64,000 bases of DNA from Nonomuraea harbinensis (GTDB lineage Bacteria; Actinomycetota; Actinomycetes; Streptosporangiales; Streptosporangiaceae). The notes beneath the pieces are model-generated. The model had not been told where the DNA came from. It searched no databases and worked only from the letters and a program-made list of their open reading frames with translations. The stretch covers positions 1-64,000 of the forward strand of contig NZ_JAHKRN010000049.1 in NCBI RefSeq assembly GCF_019396385.1, given 5' to 3'. Position numbers and translations under genes: made by a program. Shown here piece by piece: positions 25,901-32,466 of the stretch (positions within the stretch are counted from its first letter, which is position 1; the number at the start of each line of letters is the position of its first letter).

Positions 25901-26132
25901 CGAGCGCCCGGCGCAGCTCCGCGATCAGGGCGCGTACCCGGGCCGCCGCCGACGGCGGCAGATCCTCGCCCCAGAGGCGTCCGGCCAGCCGCTCCACCGA
26001 CACCACGCGACCGGCGTCGAGCAGGAGGCCCGCCAGCAGCGCGCGCTGCCTGCCGGTCAGGCGCACCGCCCGGCCGTCCACGACGACCTCCAGGGGACCG
26101 AGGAGGAGGACGCGGGCACCCTTCCGACGCAC
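22959..26132 (-). CDS. SARP/AfsR-type regulator (BTAD, NB-ARC, TPR) divergent from the ThiF-peptide-M50 locus
   Basis: About 1057 residues from GTG 26132 (VRRKGARVLLLG). The DNA-binding domain (about 5-95) has LTGRQRALLAGLLLDAGRVV and ERLAGRLWGEDLPPSAAARV. The BTAD domain (about 100-250) ends with RELGVEPGRDLQSLHQSIL. NB-ARC follows with P-loop GPAGVGKT and VLLVLDDV, then a long series of TPR repeats to the C-terminus. It is a pathway-specific or global activator of secondary metabolism by family. Only 138 bases separate its start from the ThiF gene transcribed the other way, so it is the best candidate to switch on that locus. The frame is open to 27518, but that extension is antisense to the ThiF gene. 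Confidence 0.85.
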   Translation of the reverse strand: MRRKGARVLLLGPLEVVVDGRAVRLTGRQRALLAGLLLDAGRVVSVERLAGRLWGEDLPPSAAARVRALIAELRRALGAAEVIVTRSPGYLVPAGAVDVDADEFAALVATARREAGDGLHAEAITTYDRALELWRGDPYPDLGGPVAEAERHRLDELRTEAIEGRAEAQLAVGRHQAVIAGLTRVVAEQPLRERPHGLLMLALHRGGRLPEALRVYREFRDRLVRELGVEPGRDLQSLHQSILEEDPAARPAPVPRQLPPDTGRFVGREAELPRMDAGRVTLLVGPAGVGKTALALHWAHRRAGLFPDGQLFLDLRGFDRRAPMPPSEALPLLLQGLGQAAKDIPVELDAQIALYRSLLAGRRVLLVLDDVAEPDQIRPLLPGDPGCRVVITSRHRLGGLVALDGVERLTLGVLEPGEALRLISAGVGEERLRREPEAARELVALCDHSPLALSIAVSWIGDHEHRRIADYVRELAERGRLVRLRVDGDESVAVRAALDLSYRALPAPAQRVFRLLGLARGAGISAAAVAALAGTDRERAEVLLGTAARIHLIEEIGPRRFAAHDLVGEYAAQRALAEDSEAEREAAVRRLFDHYLSTTVDALAVAGFEVPETPGQDATAFATAAQALGWLDTEWDNLTGVIASGARPYAWLLAEAMTDVLQHRRTRAEWLRLAETALAAAERDGDLRGQAAMCYSIGRARLLTADLKGAMGFLERAQELCRLAGWSQGEASVLQSRGVVLKQLGEPRRAIPLYQRAVEIHRELGSVRGEARGLNNLASANLMLARLDRAEECLLACLALTERSGDTHLRTLTLVNLALVRQKQARLADALAYLEEALALAQAAGLRYAEAVTYETFGWVHRDAGRHERAIDAFTRALGIAEEVENRRCQIASLTGTAAVETELGRTDDALAHLDAAARLAERTGTDLDEVLLERAGAHFRQGRYEDARKEAGQALERALTANPLNLPRAHVLLAAVHLAAGDGEECVRACERAISLARRSGQRLQYARALTILGHARSREGDDGQAARLWTRAHALFTAIGAPDRSETAALLGSRT

Positions 26133-26270
26133 ACCGGCAGACGCTAGTGCAGCGCCCACGCGAGAGCAATCTCGCCTGTGGCCGATCCGTGCGGGATCCA
26201 TGCGCCGGCCATGCGGGCGGGTGTCATCGTCTGTCCAGAGTTCCCCGCGAAGATTGGCGCTGACGAACGG

Positions 26271-27335
26271 ATGAGGCCGCGACTGAAGACCCTGGCGTGG
26301 GAGCGGGCCGGAGACGAGCTGCGGCTCGTGTACGACCCCCGCGACCGGCTGGTGCTCCCCGACCCCGACGGCACGGTGGAGAAGCTCCTCCACCTGCTGC
26401 GGGAGGGCGGCCGGACCGTCGCGGAGCTCGCCGGCGAGCTGTCGCTGCCGGTCGCCGACGTCTCGGCCGCCGTGGCCGCGCTGGACGCCGAGCGGCTGCT
26501 GGAGGACGGCGACCGCCTGGGCAAGCTCGGACCGGGCGACGCCGAACGCCACTTCAGCAACCTGGCCTTCCTCGAGTCGTTCGGCACCCTCGCGAGCAGC
26601 CGCGAGGACCTGCTGGGGCGGCTCCGCGAGTCGCACGTGCTGGTGCTCGGCACCGGCGGGCTGAACTCCAACACCATCCCCCACCTCGCCGGGCTGGGCG
26701 TCGGCAGGATGACGCTCCTCGACCGGGACACCGTGGACCCGCGCAACTTCGCGCGGCAGTACCTCTACCGCTGGGACGACGTCGGCTCCCGTAAGGTGGC
26801 GCGCGCCGCGGACTGGGTCCGCGCCTTCGACCCGTCCATCGAGGTCGAGGCGATCGACCTGGGCGTCGAGAGCCCGGAGCAGTTGGACGAGCTCGTCGGG
26901 CGTACCAGGCCCGACGTCGTGGCCTCGGGCATCGACCGGCCGAACGAGATCGACCTGTGGGTCAACGCGGCCTGCGTGCGGCACGGGGTGCCGTTCGTCA
27001 GGGGCGGCATGTGGGTCACCTCGGGCACGGTCTGGTCGGTCGCGCCGGGGGTCAGCGCCTGCCGCGCCTGCGTGCCGCCGACCGCCGATCCCGACGCGCC
27101 GGACCTGGCCGCGATCCGCCTCTACCGCGACGGGGCCCGGCCGAACCGCGGCATCGGCCCGGTCGCCGGCCTCCTGGGCGCGTACGGCGCGTTCGAGGTC
27201 CTGCGCTATCTGACCGGATTCGAGCCACCGGCGTACGCCGGTCGGCCGCTCATCGTCGACTTCGCGGGCGGTTGCGCCACGAGTCGTACCGAGTGGCCCC
27301 GCAATCCCGACTGTGACGTGTGCGGAGGGAGGTGA
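26271..27335 (+). CDS. E1-like adenylating enzyme (ThiF/HesA/MoeB/MccB family) with leader-binding-like N-terminus
   Basis: A 354-residue protein from ATG 26271. Residues 1-90 form a small winged-helix-like region (ELRLVYDPRDRLVLPD, VEKLLHLLREGGRTVAEL, VAALDAERLLEDGD) resembling PqqD-type recognition domains. Residues 120-330 are the ThiF fold: nucleotide loop GTGGLN (127-132), DRDTVDPRNFARQYLY, DDVGSRK, and SGIDRP. Two CxxC pairs (C264/C267 and C348/C351) should hold a structural zinc, as in MoeB, MccB and the E1-like protein of azole peptides. The family adenylates a peptide or protein carboxylate. A 23-codon gene starts five bases after the stop with a strong ribosome binding site, so that peptide is the likely substrate. 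No YcaO gene is nearby, which argues against azole formation. Confidence 0.8.
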   Translation: MRPRLKTLAWERAGDELRLVYDPRDRLVLPDPDGTVEKLLHLLREGGRTVAELAGELSLPVADVSAAVAALDAERLLEDGDRLGKLGPGDAERHFSNLAFLESFGTLASSREDLLGRLRESHVLVLGTGGLNSNTIPHLAGLGVGRMTLLDRDTVDPRNFARQYLYRWDDVGSRKVARAADWVRAFDPSIEVEAIDLGVESPEQLDELVGRTRPDVVASGIDRPNEIDLWVNAACVRHGVPFVRGGMWVTSGTVWSVAPGVSACRACVPPTADPDAPDLAAIRLYRDGARPNRGIGPVAGLLGAYGAFEVLRYLTGFEPPAYAGRPLIVDFAGGCATSRTEWPRNPDCDVCGGR

Positions 27336-27340
27336 CCTGA

Positions 27341-27412
27341 ATGAAGATCGAGATCGTGCGGATCGAGAACACCCGCCTGACCGTGGACGCGGACCCGGGG
27401 TCGGACTCCTGA
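27341..27412 (+). CDS. 23-residue peptide, candidate RiPP precursor
   Basis: A short gene directly after the ThiF gene. ATG 27341 is preceded by GGAGGGAGG at eight bases, one of the best ribosome binding sites in the window, overlapping the ThiF stop. The peptide opens MKIEIVRIEN, an alternating hydrophobic pattern (Ile3, Ile5, Ile8) like the strand by which precursor leaders pair with recognition domains, and ends in an acidic small-residue tail with Asp, Pro, Gly and Ser (PGSDS). There is no Cys, so thioether or thiazole chemistry is excluded; Ser, Thr, Asp, Asn and the C-terminal carboxylate remain as targets. It stands between two enzymes with leader-binding-like N-termini and is followed at once by a perfect hairpin. 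I do not recognise the peptide family. Confidence 0.6.
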   Translation: MKIEIVRIENTRLTVDADPGSDS

Positions 27413-27418
27413 TGATCC

Positions 27419-27451
27419 GGGGCCGCGCTCCACTCCGGGGAGCGCGGCCCC
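27419..27451 (+). terminator. Perfect 13-bp hairpin between the peptide gene and the protease gene
   Basis: GGGGCCGCGCTCC (27419-27431) pairs exactly with GGAGCGCGGCCCC (27439-27451) around a 7-base loop. It starts six bases after the peptide stop and ends 24 bases before the protease start. No T-tract follows, so it may act as a partial terminator or transcript stabiliser. Such an element would keep the short upstream message more abundant than the downstream gene, as is common after precursor genes. Confidence 0.7.
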
Positions 27452-27475
27452 CCTCAGATGTGAAGGCGGAGAAGA

Positions 27476-28684
27476 ATGACCGCGTCCTTGGACGCTGACC
27501 TGCGCGAACGGGCCGCACGGCTGACGGTCGCCTTCGACGGCTCGGCCTGGGTCCTGGGCCGGCCGGACCTGGGCGTCTTCGTCGCGGTGCCGGAGCCGGG
27601 CGCGGTGTTCGTCACCACCTTGCAGGAGACGGGCTCGGCGGACGAGGCGACGGCCCGGGCGAGCGAGGCGGCCGGCGAACCGGTCGACGGAGGCGACTTC
27701 ATCGACGGCCTCACGGCCGCGGGCCTGCTCGACCCGGCCGCGGCGCCGGACGACACCGTCGCGCCCGCCGGCCGGCGGGTCAAGTGGATCGAGGGGATCA
27801 GCCCCCGGGCGGCGGCCCGCCTGTTCGGGCGTACCGGCTGGTCGTTCTACACGGTGGCGCTCCTGTTCGCGCTCGCCGTCCTCGTGACGCGTCCCGACCT
27901 GCGCCCTTCCTGGCAGGACGCGTGGTTCCTGCCCAGTCCCGGGCTGTCCGTGTTCGGATGGCTGGTGCTGGGCATCGCGTTCGGCGCGCTGCACGAGGCC
28001 TGGCACTGGCTCGCCGGACGGGCGATCGGCGTCCCCGCGACCTTCCGGGTGAGCTACCGGGGCATGTACATCGTCTACGAGACCGACCTGACCCAGATCG
28101 TCGCGGTGCCGCGCGACCGGCGTCACGGGGTGTACCTGGCCGGGATGGCCGTCGAGACCGTGGTCGTGGCGGCCGCGCTGGGCCTGCGGATGCTCGTCCC
28201 GCCCGGCGCCCTGGACGACCTGCTCGCCGCCGTGGTCCTGTTCAGGATCGTCGCCATCGTGTGGCAGTGGGCCGCCCTGCCGCTGCGCAGCGACTCGTAC
28301 GCCCTGCTCGCCAACGCCCTGCGCTGCCACAACCTCTACCGGGTCACCTGGCTGACGGTGAAGAACCGGATCTTCCGACTCACCGGGCCGGAGACGGCCG
28401 AACTGGCCGGGGCGGGCGCGCGGGACCGCGCGATGGCCCGCTGGTTCGCGCTCCTCTACGTCGCGGGCATCGCCGTCATGGCCTGGGTGTTCCTCACCGT
28501 CATGCTGCCGCTGATGGTCTCGCTGGCCCAGTGGGGCGTGACGCAGTTCGCCGAGGGACAGGTCGGCTCGGCCGGCTTCTGGGAGGCCCTCGTCGTGACC
28601 GCGTACGTGGGGCTGCGGCTCGGTCTGCCCCCGCTGCTCGCGCTCCGTGAACGACGGCTGCGGCGCGCGGGGGCGCTCCTCTGA
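27476..28684 (+). CDS. M50-like membrane metalloprotease with PqqD-like N-terminal domain
   Basis: A 402-residue protein from ATG 27476 (GGCGGAGAAG upstream). Residues 10-90 look like a PqqD-type peptide recognition domain: WVLGRPDLGVFVAVPEPGAVFV followed by a helical ADEATARASEAAGEPV and DFIDGLTAAGLLD. From about residue 120 there are six or so membrane helices. One carries the zinc motif HEAWH (173-177), in the phase seen in site-2-protease-like enzymes (FGALHEAWHWLAGR). Further helices and a basic tail follow. Proteins of this kind in peptide clusters are thought to cut or export the modified precursor at the membrane. I cannot confirm the third zinc ligand by eye. It is the last gene of the unit with ThiF and the 23-residue peptide. 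Confidence 0.75.
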   Translation: MTASLDADLRERAARLTVAFDGSAWVLGRPDLGVFVAVPEPGAVFVTTLQETGSADEATARASEAAGEPVDGGDFIDGLTAAGLLDPAAAPDDTVAPAGRRVKWIEGISPRAAARLFGRTGWSFYTVALLFALAVLVTRPDLRPSWQDAWFLPSPGLSVFGWLVLGIAFGALHEAWHWLAGRAIGVPATFRVSYRGMYIVYETDLTQIVAVPRDRRHGVYLAGMAVETVVVAAALGLRMLVPPGALDDLLAAVVLFRIVAIVWQWAALPLRSDSYALLANALRCHNLYRVTWLTVKNRIFRLTGPETAELAGAGARDRAMARWFALLYVAGIAVMAWVFLTVMLPLMVSLAQWGVTQFAEGQVGSAGFWEALVVTAYVGLRLGLPPLLALRERRLRRAGALL

Positions 28685-28861
28685 GCCCATTCCGCCGGAT
28701 CCACGAAAAATCTCCCCATCTATGCAGAGGAACGTATAGGGTCCCTTTTCGGGATGACGACGGGGGAATGTGTGGAATTACGGACGCCGTAACGCCGGTT
28801 ATTTCGGCGTAAATCAGGGTCCGGCGCGTTTCTCCAGGTCACCAGCTCTTCGCGTGGCGAC

Positions 28862-29587
28862 GTGGGATGGGAGATGCGGAGCTTCATGACGGCCCGTGGC
28901 GACACACCGCAGTCTCCGTTACCTCTCGCGGACGCGGAGCACCCCGCCCCCTCCCGATGGGCCCCGCACCTGTGGTGGATGGCCCTCCTCGCGGGGACGC
29001 TCGGCTTCGCGTTCGCCTGGCTGGCCACGCCGCACGGCCGGGAGATCGGCGCCGCCTGGGAGCTCGGCGTCAAACTGCTCGCCTTCGCCTTTCTGTGCTG
29101 CGCGATCGCGTTCTTCCCGTGGGTGTCGGAACGCCTGCACTGGCTGCTGTGCGTCCCGTTCGTGTTCTTCACCGCGTACGTGATCCCGCGCGTCAGTTAC
29201 TTCTATTACGGGGACGTCGGGCGCGTCGAGGGCGACAGCTTCTACACCCATCTTTACCTGCTGCTCTATCCCGGGCTCGTGCTCACCGTCGCCGCCGCCT
29301 ACCGCATCGGCGGTGGCAGCCCCGGGCGCTGCCTGAAGATCGCGATCAGCGGCATCGTCATCGTGTTCTCCGGGCTCCTCGACGTCATGTGGCAGGTCGT
29401 GAACCCGGTCGACATCCCCGAGGTCATCGACGCGCCGCACATCAACGTGATCACCGGCGGGCCGATCTCCTTCGCCGGGGCGGTGCTGTTCACGCTGGCG
29501 CACGTGCCGATCGTCGTCGGGATCAACCTGCTCCCGCTGGACCGCTGGATCGCCCGCCTGCTGGGAAGCACGCCAGGCCGTCACTGA
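28862..29587 (+). CDS. Multi-pass membrane protein at the head of the glycoconjugate operon
   Basis: About 241 residues; GTG 28862, ATG 28874 or ATG 28886 could start it, and GGGATGGGAG lies before ATG 28874. Six membrane helices are predicted, among them HLWWMALLAGTLGFAFAWL, LGVKLLAFAFLCCAIAFF and HWLLCVPFVFFTAYVI, with a conserved-looking DVMWQVVNPVDIPEVIDAPH loop before the last helices. I do not recognise the family. The 177 bases upstream are unusually AT-rich for this genome and probably hold the operon promoter. They also hold a small inverted repeat, ACGCCG-gttattt-CGGCGT, at 28792-28810. The next gene begins 10 bases after its stop. Confidence 0.65.
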   Translation: MGWEMRSFMTARGDTPQSPLPLADAEHPAPSRWAPHLWWMALLAGTLGFAFAWLATPHGREIGAAWELGVKLLAFAFLCCAIAFFPWVSERLHWLLCVPFVFFTAYVIPRVSYFYYGDVGRVEGDSFYTHLYLLLYPGLVLTVAAAYRIGGGSPGRCLKIAISGIVIVFSGLLDVMWQVVNPVDIPEVIDAPHINVITGGPISFAGAVLFTLAHVPIVVGINLLPLDRWIARLLGSTPGRH

Positions 29588-29597
29588 GGAGGCGAAG

Positions 29598-30392
29598 CTG
29601 GACACCCACGACGTACCGCCGACCATCGGCATCTCGGTGGCGGCGCCCGCCTACAACGAGGCGGCGAACATCGCGGCGGCGGTGACCGAATGGCGCGACT
29701 ACCTGGCCGGGCACCCGGCGATCGGCGCCTGGGAGATCGTCGTCTGCGACGACGGCAGCACCGACGCGACCGGCGAGATCCTCGCGGACCTGCGGGAGCA
29801 CTGCCCCGAACTGGTCGTCGTCACCTTTCCCCGGAACCGGGGCGCCGGCGCGGCCATCGCCGCCGCCATCGCGCACACCCGGATGGACTGGGTCGTGCTG
29901 CTCGACTCCGACGGGCAGTTCCCGATCTCCGCCCTGGACGCCTTCCTGGACCGGGTACGGGCGGGCGAGGCGGACGCCTTCTCCGGCGCCCGGATCAGGA
30001 AGGCCGACGGTGTCGCGTACCGGTGGGGCTCGGCCGCCAGCGGCGCGGTCAGCAACCTCACGCACGGCACCCGGTACCGCGACTACAACTCGATCTTCAA
30101 GGTGGTACGCGGCCCGCTGCTGCGCGCCCTGCACCTGGAGTCGAGCGGGATGAACTGCTCGACCGAGATCACCGCCAGGGTCGCGGAGCTCGGCCACACC
30201 TGGGTGGAGATCCCGATCGAGCACCGGGAGCGCGGCGGCGGCGCCCGGGGGTGGCGGTTCTGGCGCGGGGCGCGGGACCGCGCCCTGTTCGTGGGCTATC
30301 TCGGCTATCGCCGGTGGCTGTTACGCCGGGGCGTGCTCCGCCTCCCGGAGGCGTCGGAACCGGCGCGCGGGATGACGGAGCGGGCCCGATGA
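29598..30392 (+). CDS. Family 2 glycosyltransferase
   Basis: About 264 residues. The GT-A fold is clear: ISVAAPAYNEAANI, IVVCDDGSTDATGEI, RNRGAGAAIAAAI, the metal-binding VVLLDSDGQFP, and the acceptor loop YRDYNSIFK. The later SSGMNCSTEITARVAELGH and WVEIPIEHRERGGG match the dolichol-phosphate mannose synthase-like branch. The best ribosome binding site (GAGGAGG) lies six bases before CTG 29598, which keeps the first beta strand; GTG 29637 would cut it off. It contains a TTA codon at 30321, rare in this genome, and overlaps the next gene as ATGA. Confidence 0.85.
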   Translation: MDTHDVPPTIGISVAAPAYNEAANIAAAVTEWRDYLAGHPAIGAWEIVVCDDGSTDATGEILADLREHCPELVVVTFPRNRGAGAAIAAAIAHTRMDWVVLLDSDGQFPISALDAFLDRVRAGEADAFSGARIRKADGVAYRWGSAASGAVSNLTHGTRYRDYNSIFKVVRGPLLRALHLESSGMNCSTEITARVAELGHTWVEIPIEHRERGGGARGWRFWRGARDRALFVGYLGYRRWLLRRGVLRLPEASEPARGMTERAR

Positions 30393-31774
30393 GCGGCCGC
30401 ACCGCCGTCACCCTCTTCAGCGGCGGGCGCGGCGGGGCCGGCATCGCGCGCGGCCTCTTACGCACGCCCGGGGTGGACCTCACACTGGTGATCAACGGCT
30501 ACGACAACGGGCGGTCCACCGGCGCCCTCCGGCGCTACCTCCCCGGCATGCTCGGCCCCTCCGACTTCCGCAAGAACCTCCTGGTCCACCTCGACGACCG
30601 CGACCCCCGTCAGGCCGCCCTCCGCTCAGTCCTGGAACACCGGCTCACCGCCGGCGCGCAGGAACTCGGCGCCCTGGCCCACGCGATAAGCAGCCCGTCA
30701 TCCCCTGCACGCACCGCGGACGCGCCCGACCCAGTCGCCCTCCGCTCGGTGCTGGAGCACCGGCTCACCGCCGGCAAGGAGGAGCTCGCCGACGCGATAG
30801 GCGGTCCGGCCTCGCCCTCGACGCGTACCACGAACGCGCCGGACCCAGCCGCCTTGCCGCCGTCGGCGCGTACCACGAACGCGCCGGACCCAGCGGCTCT
30901 CTCGCCGCAGGCGCGTGCCGCGATCGGGCGGGACCTGGCCGTGCTTCTGCGCTGGGTCGACAGCCATCCAGACGGGCTCGATCTGACCGAGTGCGCGCTC
31001 GGCAACCTGGTGTTCGCCGGTGCGTACCTGCGGCTGGGCGAGGACTTCAACGCCGCAGTACGCGCGTGCGCCCGGACGTTCGAGTCACCGCTCGGCCTGG
31101 TGAACGTCACCGGCGGCGAGAACGCGTTCCTGGTCGCGCTCAAGCAGGACGGCCGGCTCCTGGCCGACGAGGCGGACATCGTCGCGCCGCAGGATGCCGC
31201 CGCGATCACCGACCTGTTCCTGCTCCGCGAGCCGCTGACCTTCGAGCGCCGGGCCGAGCTGGCGGCGAGACCCGTCCAGGAGGTGCGGCGGATCCTGGCG
31301 GACCTGCGCGCCACGGTCTCGCTCAACCCGGAGGCCGGGGACGCGATCAGGAACGCCGACCTTCTCCTGTACGGGCCGGGCACCCCGCACTCGTCCCTGC
31401 TGCCCAGCTACCTGACGCCGGGGGTCGCGGACGCGATCGCGAAGAGCCGGGCCGCGGCCAAGGTGTTCGTCGTCAACACCCGCGACGACCACGACGTCCA
31501 AGGGCTGAGCGCACCCGAGCTGGTCGGCCGTACCCTGTCCTACCTCGGCGACCCGGGCAACGAGCGCGGCACCGTCACGCACGTCCTCAGCCACCGCGCC
31601 CCGGACGCGCCGGGCGTCCCGTCCGACGTCGTCGCCGGCGGCGTCTGGGCGGGCGCCCGATGGGTCACCGCCGACCTGGCCGACGCCGACCGCCCCGGCG
31701 TCCACTGCGGCCCCCGCACCGTACGCGCCCTGATGGACATCGCCGACGAGGCCGCCCTGACGAGGACCCCATGA
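30389..31774 (+). CDS. CofD/YvcK-like protein with internal repeats
   Basis: A 461-residue protein from ATG 30389. The N-terminal nucleotide-fold opening TLFSGGRGGAGIARGLL, then VINGYDNGRSTGALRRYL, LTECALGNLVFAGAY and YGPGTPHSSLLPSYL match the family of CofD (phospholactate transferase) and YvcK (a UDP-GlcNAc-binding regulator). Between about residues 77 and 170 the frame carries repeats not usual in the family: RSVLEHRLTAG twice, and three copies of an APDP(A/V)AL motif. A TTA codon lies at 30458. Placed between a GT2 and a nucleotidyltransferase, it may move or sense a nucleotide sugar or phosphosugar; this is inference. It overlaps both neighbours as ATGA. Confidence 0.7.
   Translation: MSGRTAVTLFSGGRGGAGIARGLLRTPGVDLTLVINGYDNGRSTGALRRYLPGMLGPSDFRKNLLVHLDDRDPRQAALRSVLEHRLTAGAQELGALAHAISSPSSPARTADAPDPVALRSVLEHRLTAGKEELADAIGGPASPSTRTTNAPDPAALPPSARTTNAPDPAALSPQARAAIGRDLAVLLRWVDSHPDGLDLTECALGNLVFAGAYLRLGEDFNAAVRACARTFESPLGLVNVTGGENAFLVALKQDGRLLADEADIVAPQDAAAITDLFLLREPLTFERRAELAARPVQEVRRILADLRATVSLNPEAGDAIRNADLLLYGPGTPHSSLLPSYLTPGVADAIAKSRAAAKVFVVNTRDDHDVQGLSAPELVGRTLSYLGDPGNERGTVTHVLSHRAPDAPGVPSDVVAGGVWAGARWVTADLADADRPGVHCGPRTVRALMDIADEAALTRTP
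30617..30894 (+). repeat. Two nested direct repeats inside the CofD-like gene
   Basis: A 39-base unit at 30617-30655 recurs at 30737-30775, exactly 120 bases on, with about three mismatches. Downstream, a 28-base unit at 30822-30849 recurs without mismatch at 30867-30894, 45 bases on. All spacings are multiples of three, so the frame is kept. Confidence 0.85.
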
Positions 31775-32466
31775 CCCCGGCGGATGGCCGGCTGGGCCAC
31801 GAGGGTCTGGCGGCGATGGTCGCCGGGCGGCGGGTCTGGCTCTGTGATCTGGATGGCACGCTCGTCGACTCCGCGCCCGTGCACGCGGCGGCGTTCCGCG
31901 CCGCGATCGGGGAGCTCGCGCCGTCCGCGCTCGGTTCCTTCCGGTACGACGCGCACGCGGGGGCGACCACGCGCGAGGTGGTGGCCGGGCTGGGCGTCGG
32001 CGGTGACGTGGCCGAACGGCTGGTCCGGCGCAAGCAGCGGCTCTACCGGGAGTACGTGGAAGCGGGCAGGGTGGCGTCGTTCCCCGGCGCCGGGCGGCTG
32101 CTCGACCGCCTGACCAGCGGCGGCCGCACCGCCTACCTGGTCACCAGCGGCAGCAGGGGCTCGGTCGAACGGGTCCTGGCGGCCTGCTCGCTGGGCGGCT
32201 ACTTCAGCGGCGTGCTCACCGGCGACGACGCCCCGTCGGGCAAGCCGGACCCGGCGTTCTACCGGCACGCCTGCGAGCGCTGGTCCGTCGACCCGGACGA
32301 CGCCGTGGCCCTGGAGGACTCCGAGCACGGCGTCGCCTCCGCCGTCGGCGCCGGGCTGGTGACATTGCAGGTCAACGCGGCGGAACCGGCAGCGGGGGCG
32401 ACCCAGGTGCGGGATCTGGACGAGATCGTGGACTTCCTCGGCAGGGGAGTGAATGGCAGTGAGTGA
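31771..32466 (+). CDS. HAD-superfamily hydrolase (phosphatase/phosphoglucomutase-like)
   Basis: A 231-residue protein from ATG 31771. HAD motifs are complete: I LCDLDGTLVDS (nucleophile Asp, acid/base Asp), II YLVTSGSRGSV, III SGKPDPAFY, and IV ALEDSEHGVASA. A four-helix C1 cap lies between motifs I and II, as in beta-phosphoglucomutase and phosphoglycolate phosphatase. It overlaps the previous stop by four bases and the next gene by 14. In this operon it probably dephosphorylates or isomerises a sugar phosphate before nucleotide activation by the next gene product. Confidence 0.85.
   Translation: MTPADGRLGHEGLAAMVAGRRVWLCDLDGTLVDSAPVHAAAFRAAIGELAPSALGSFRYDAHAGATTREVVAGLGVGGDVAERLVRRKQRLYREYVEAGRVASFPGAGRLLDRLTSGGRTAYLVTSGSRGSVERVLAACSLGGYFSGVLTGDDAPSGKPDPAFYRHACERWSVDPDDAVALEDSEHGVASAVGAGLVTLQVNAAEPAAGATQVRDLDEIVDFLGRGVNGSE

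Noticed and set aside
26271..27335. Housekeeping role of the ThiF protein in thiamine or molybdopterin synthesis
   Set aside because: No ThiS, MoaD or other thiamine or molybdopterin genes are nearby, and the extra N-terminal domain and short ORF are not part of those systems; not fully excluded.
28754..28792. A 12-codon ORF after the M50 gene as a second peptide precursor
   Set aside because: No ribosome binding site, contains a TTA codon, and shows no likeness to the 23-residue peptide.
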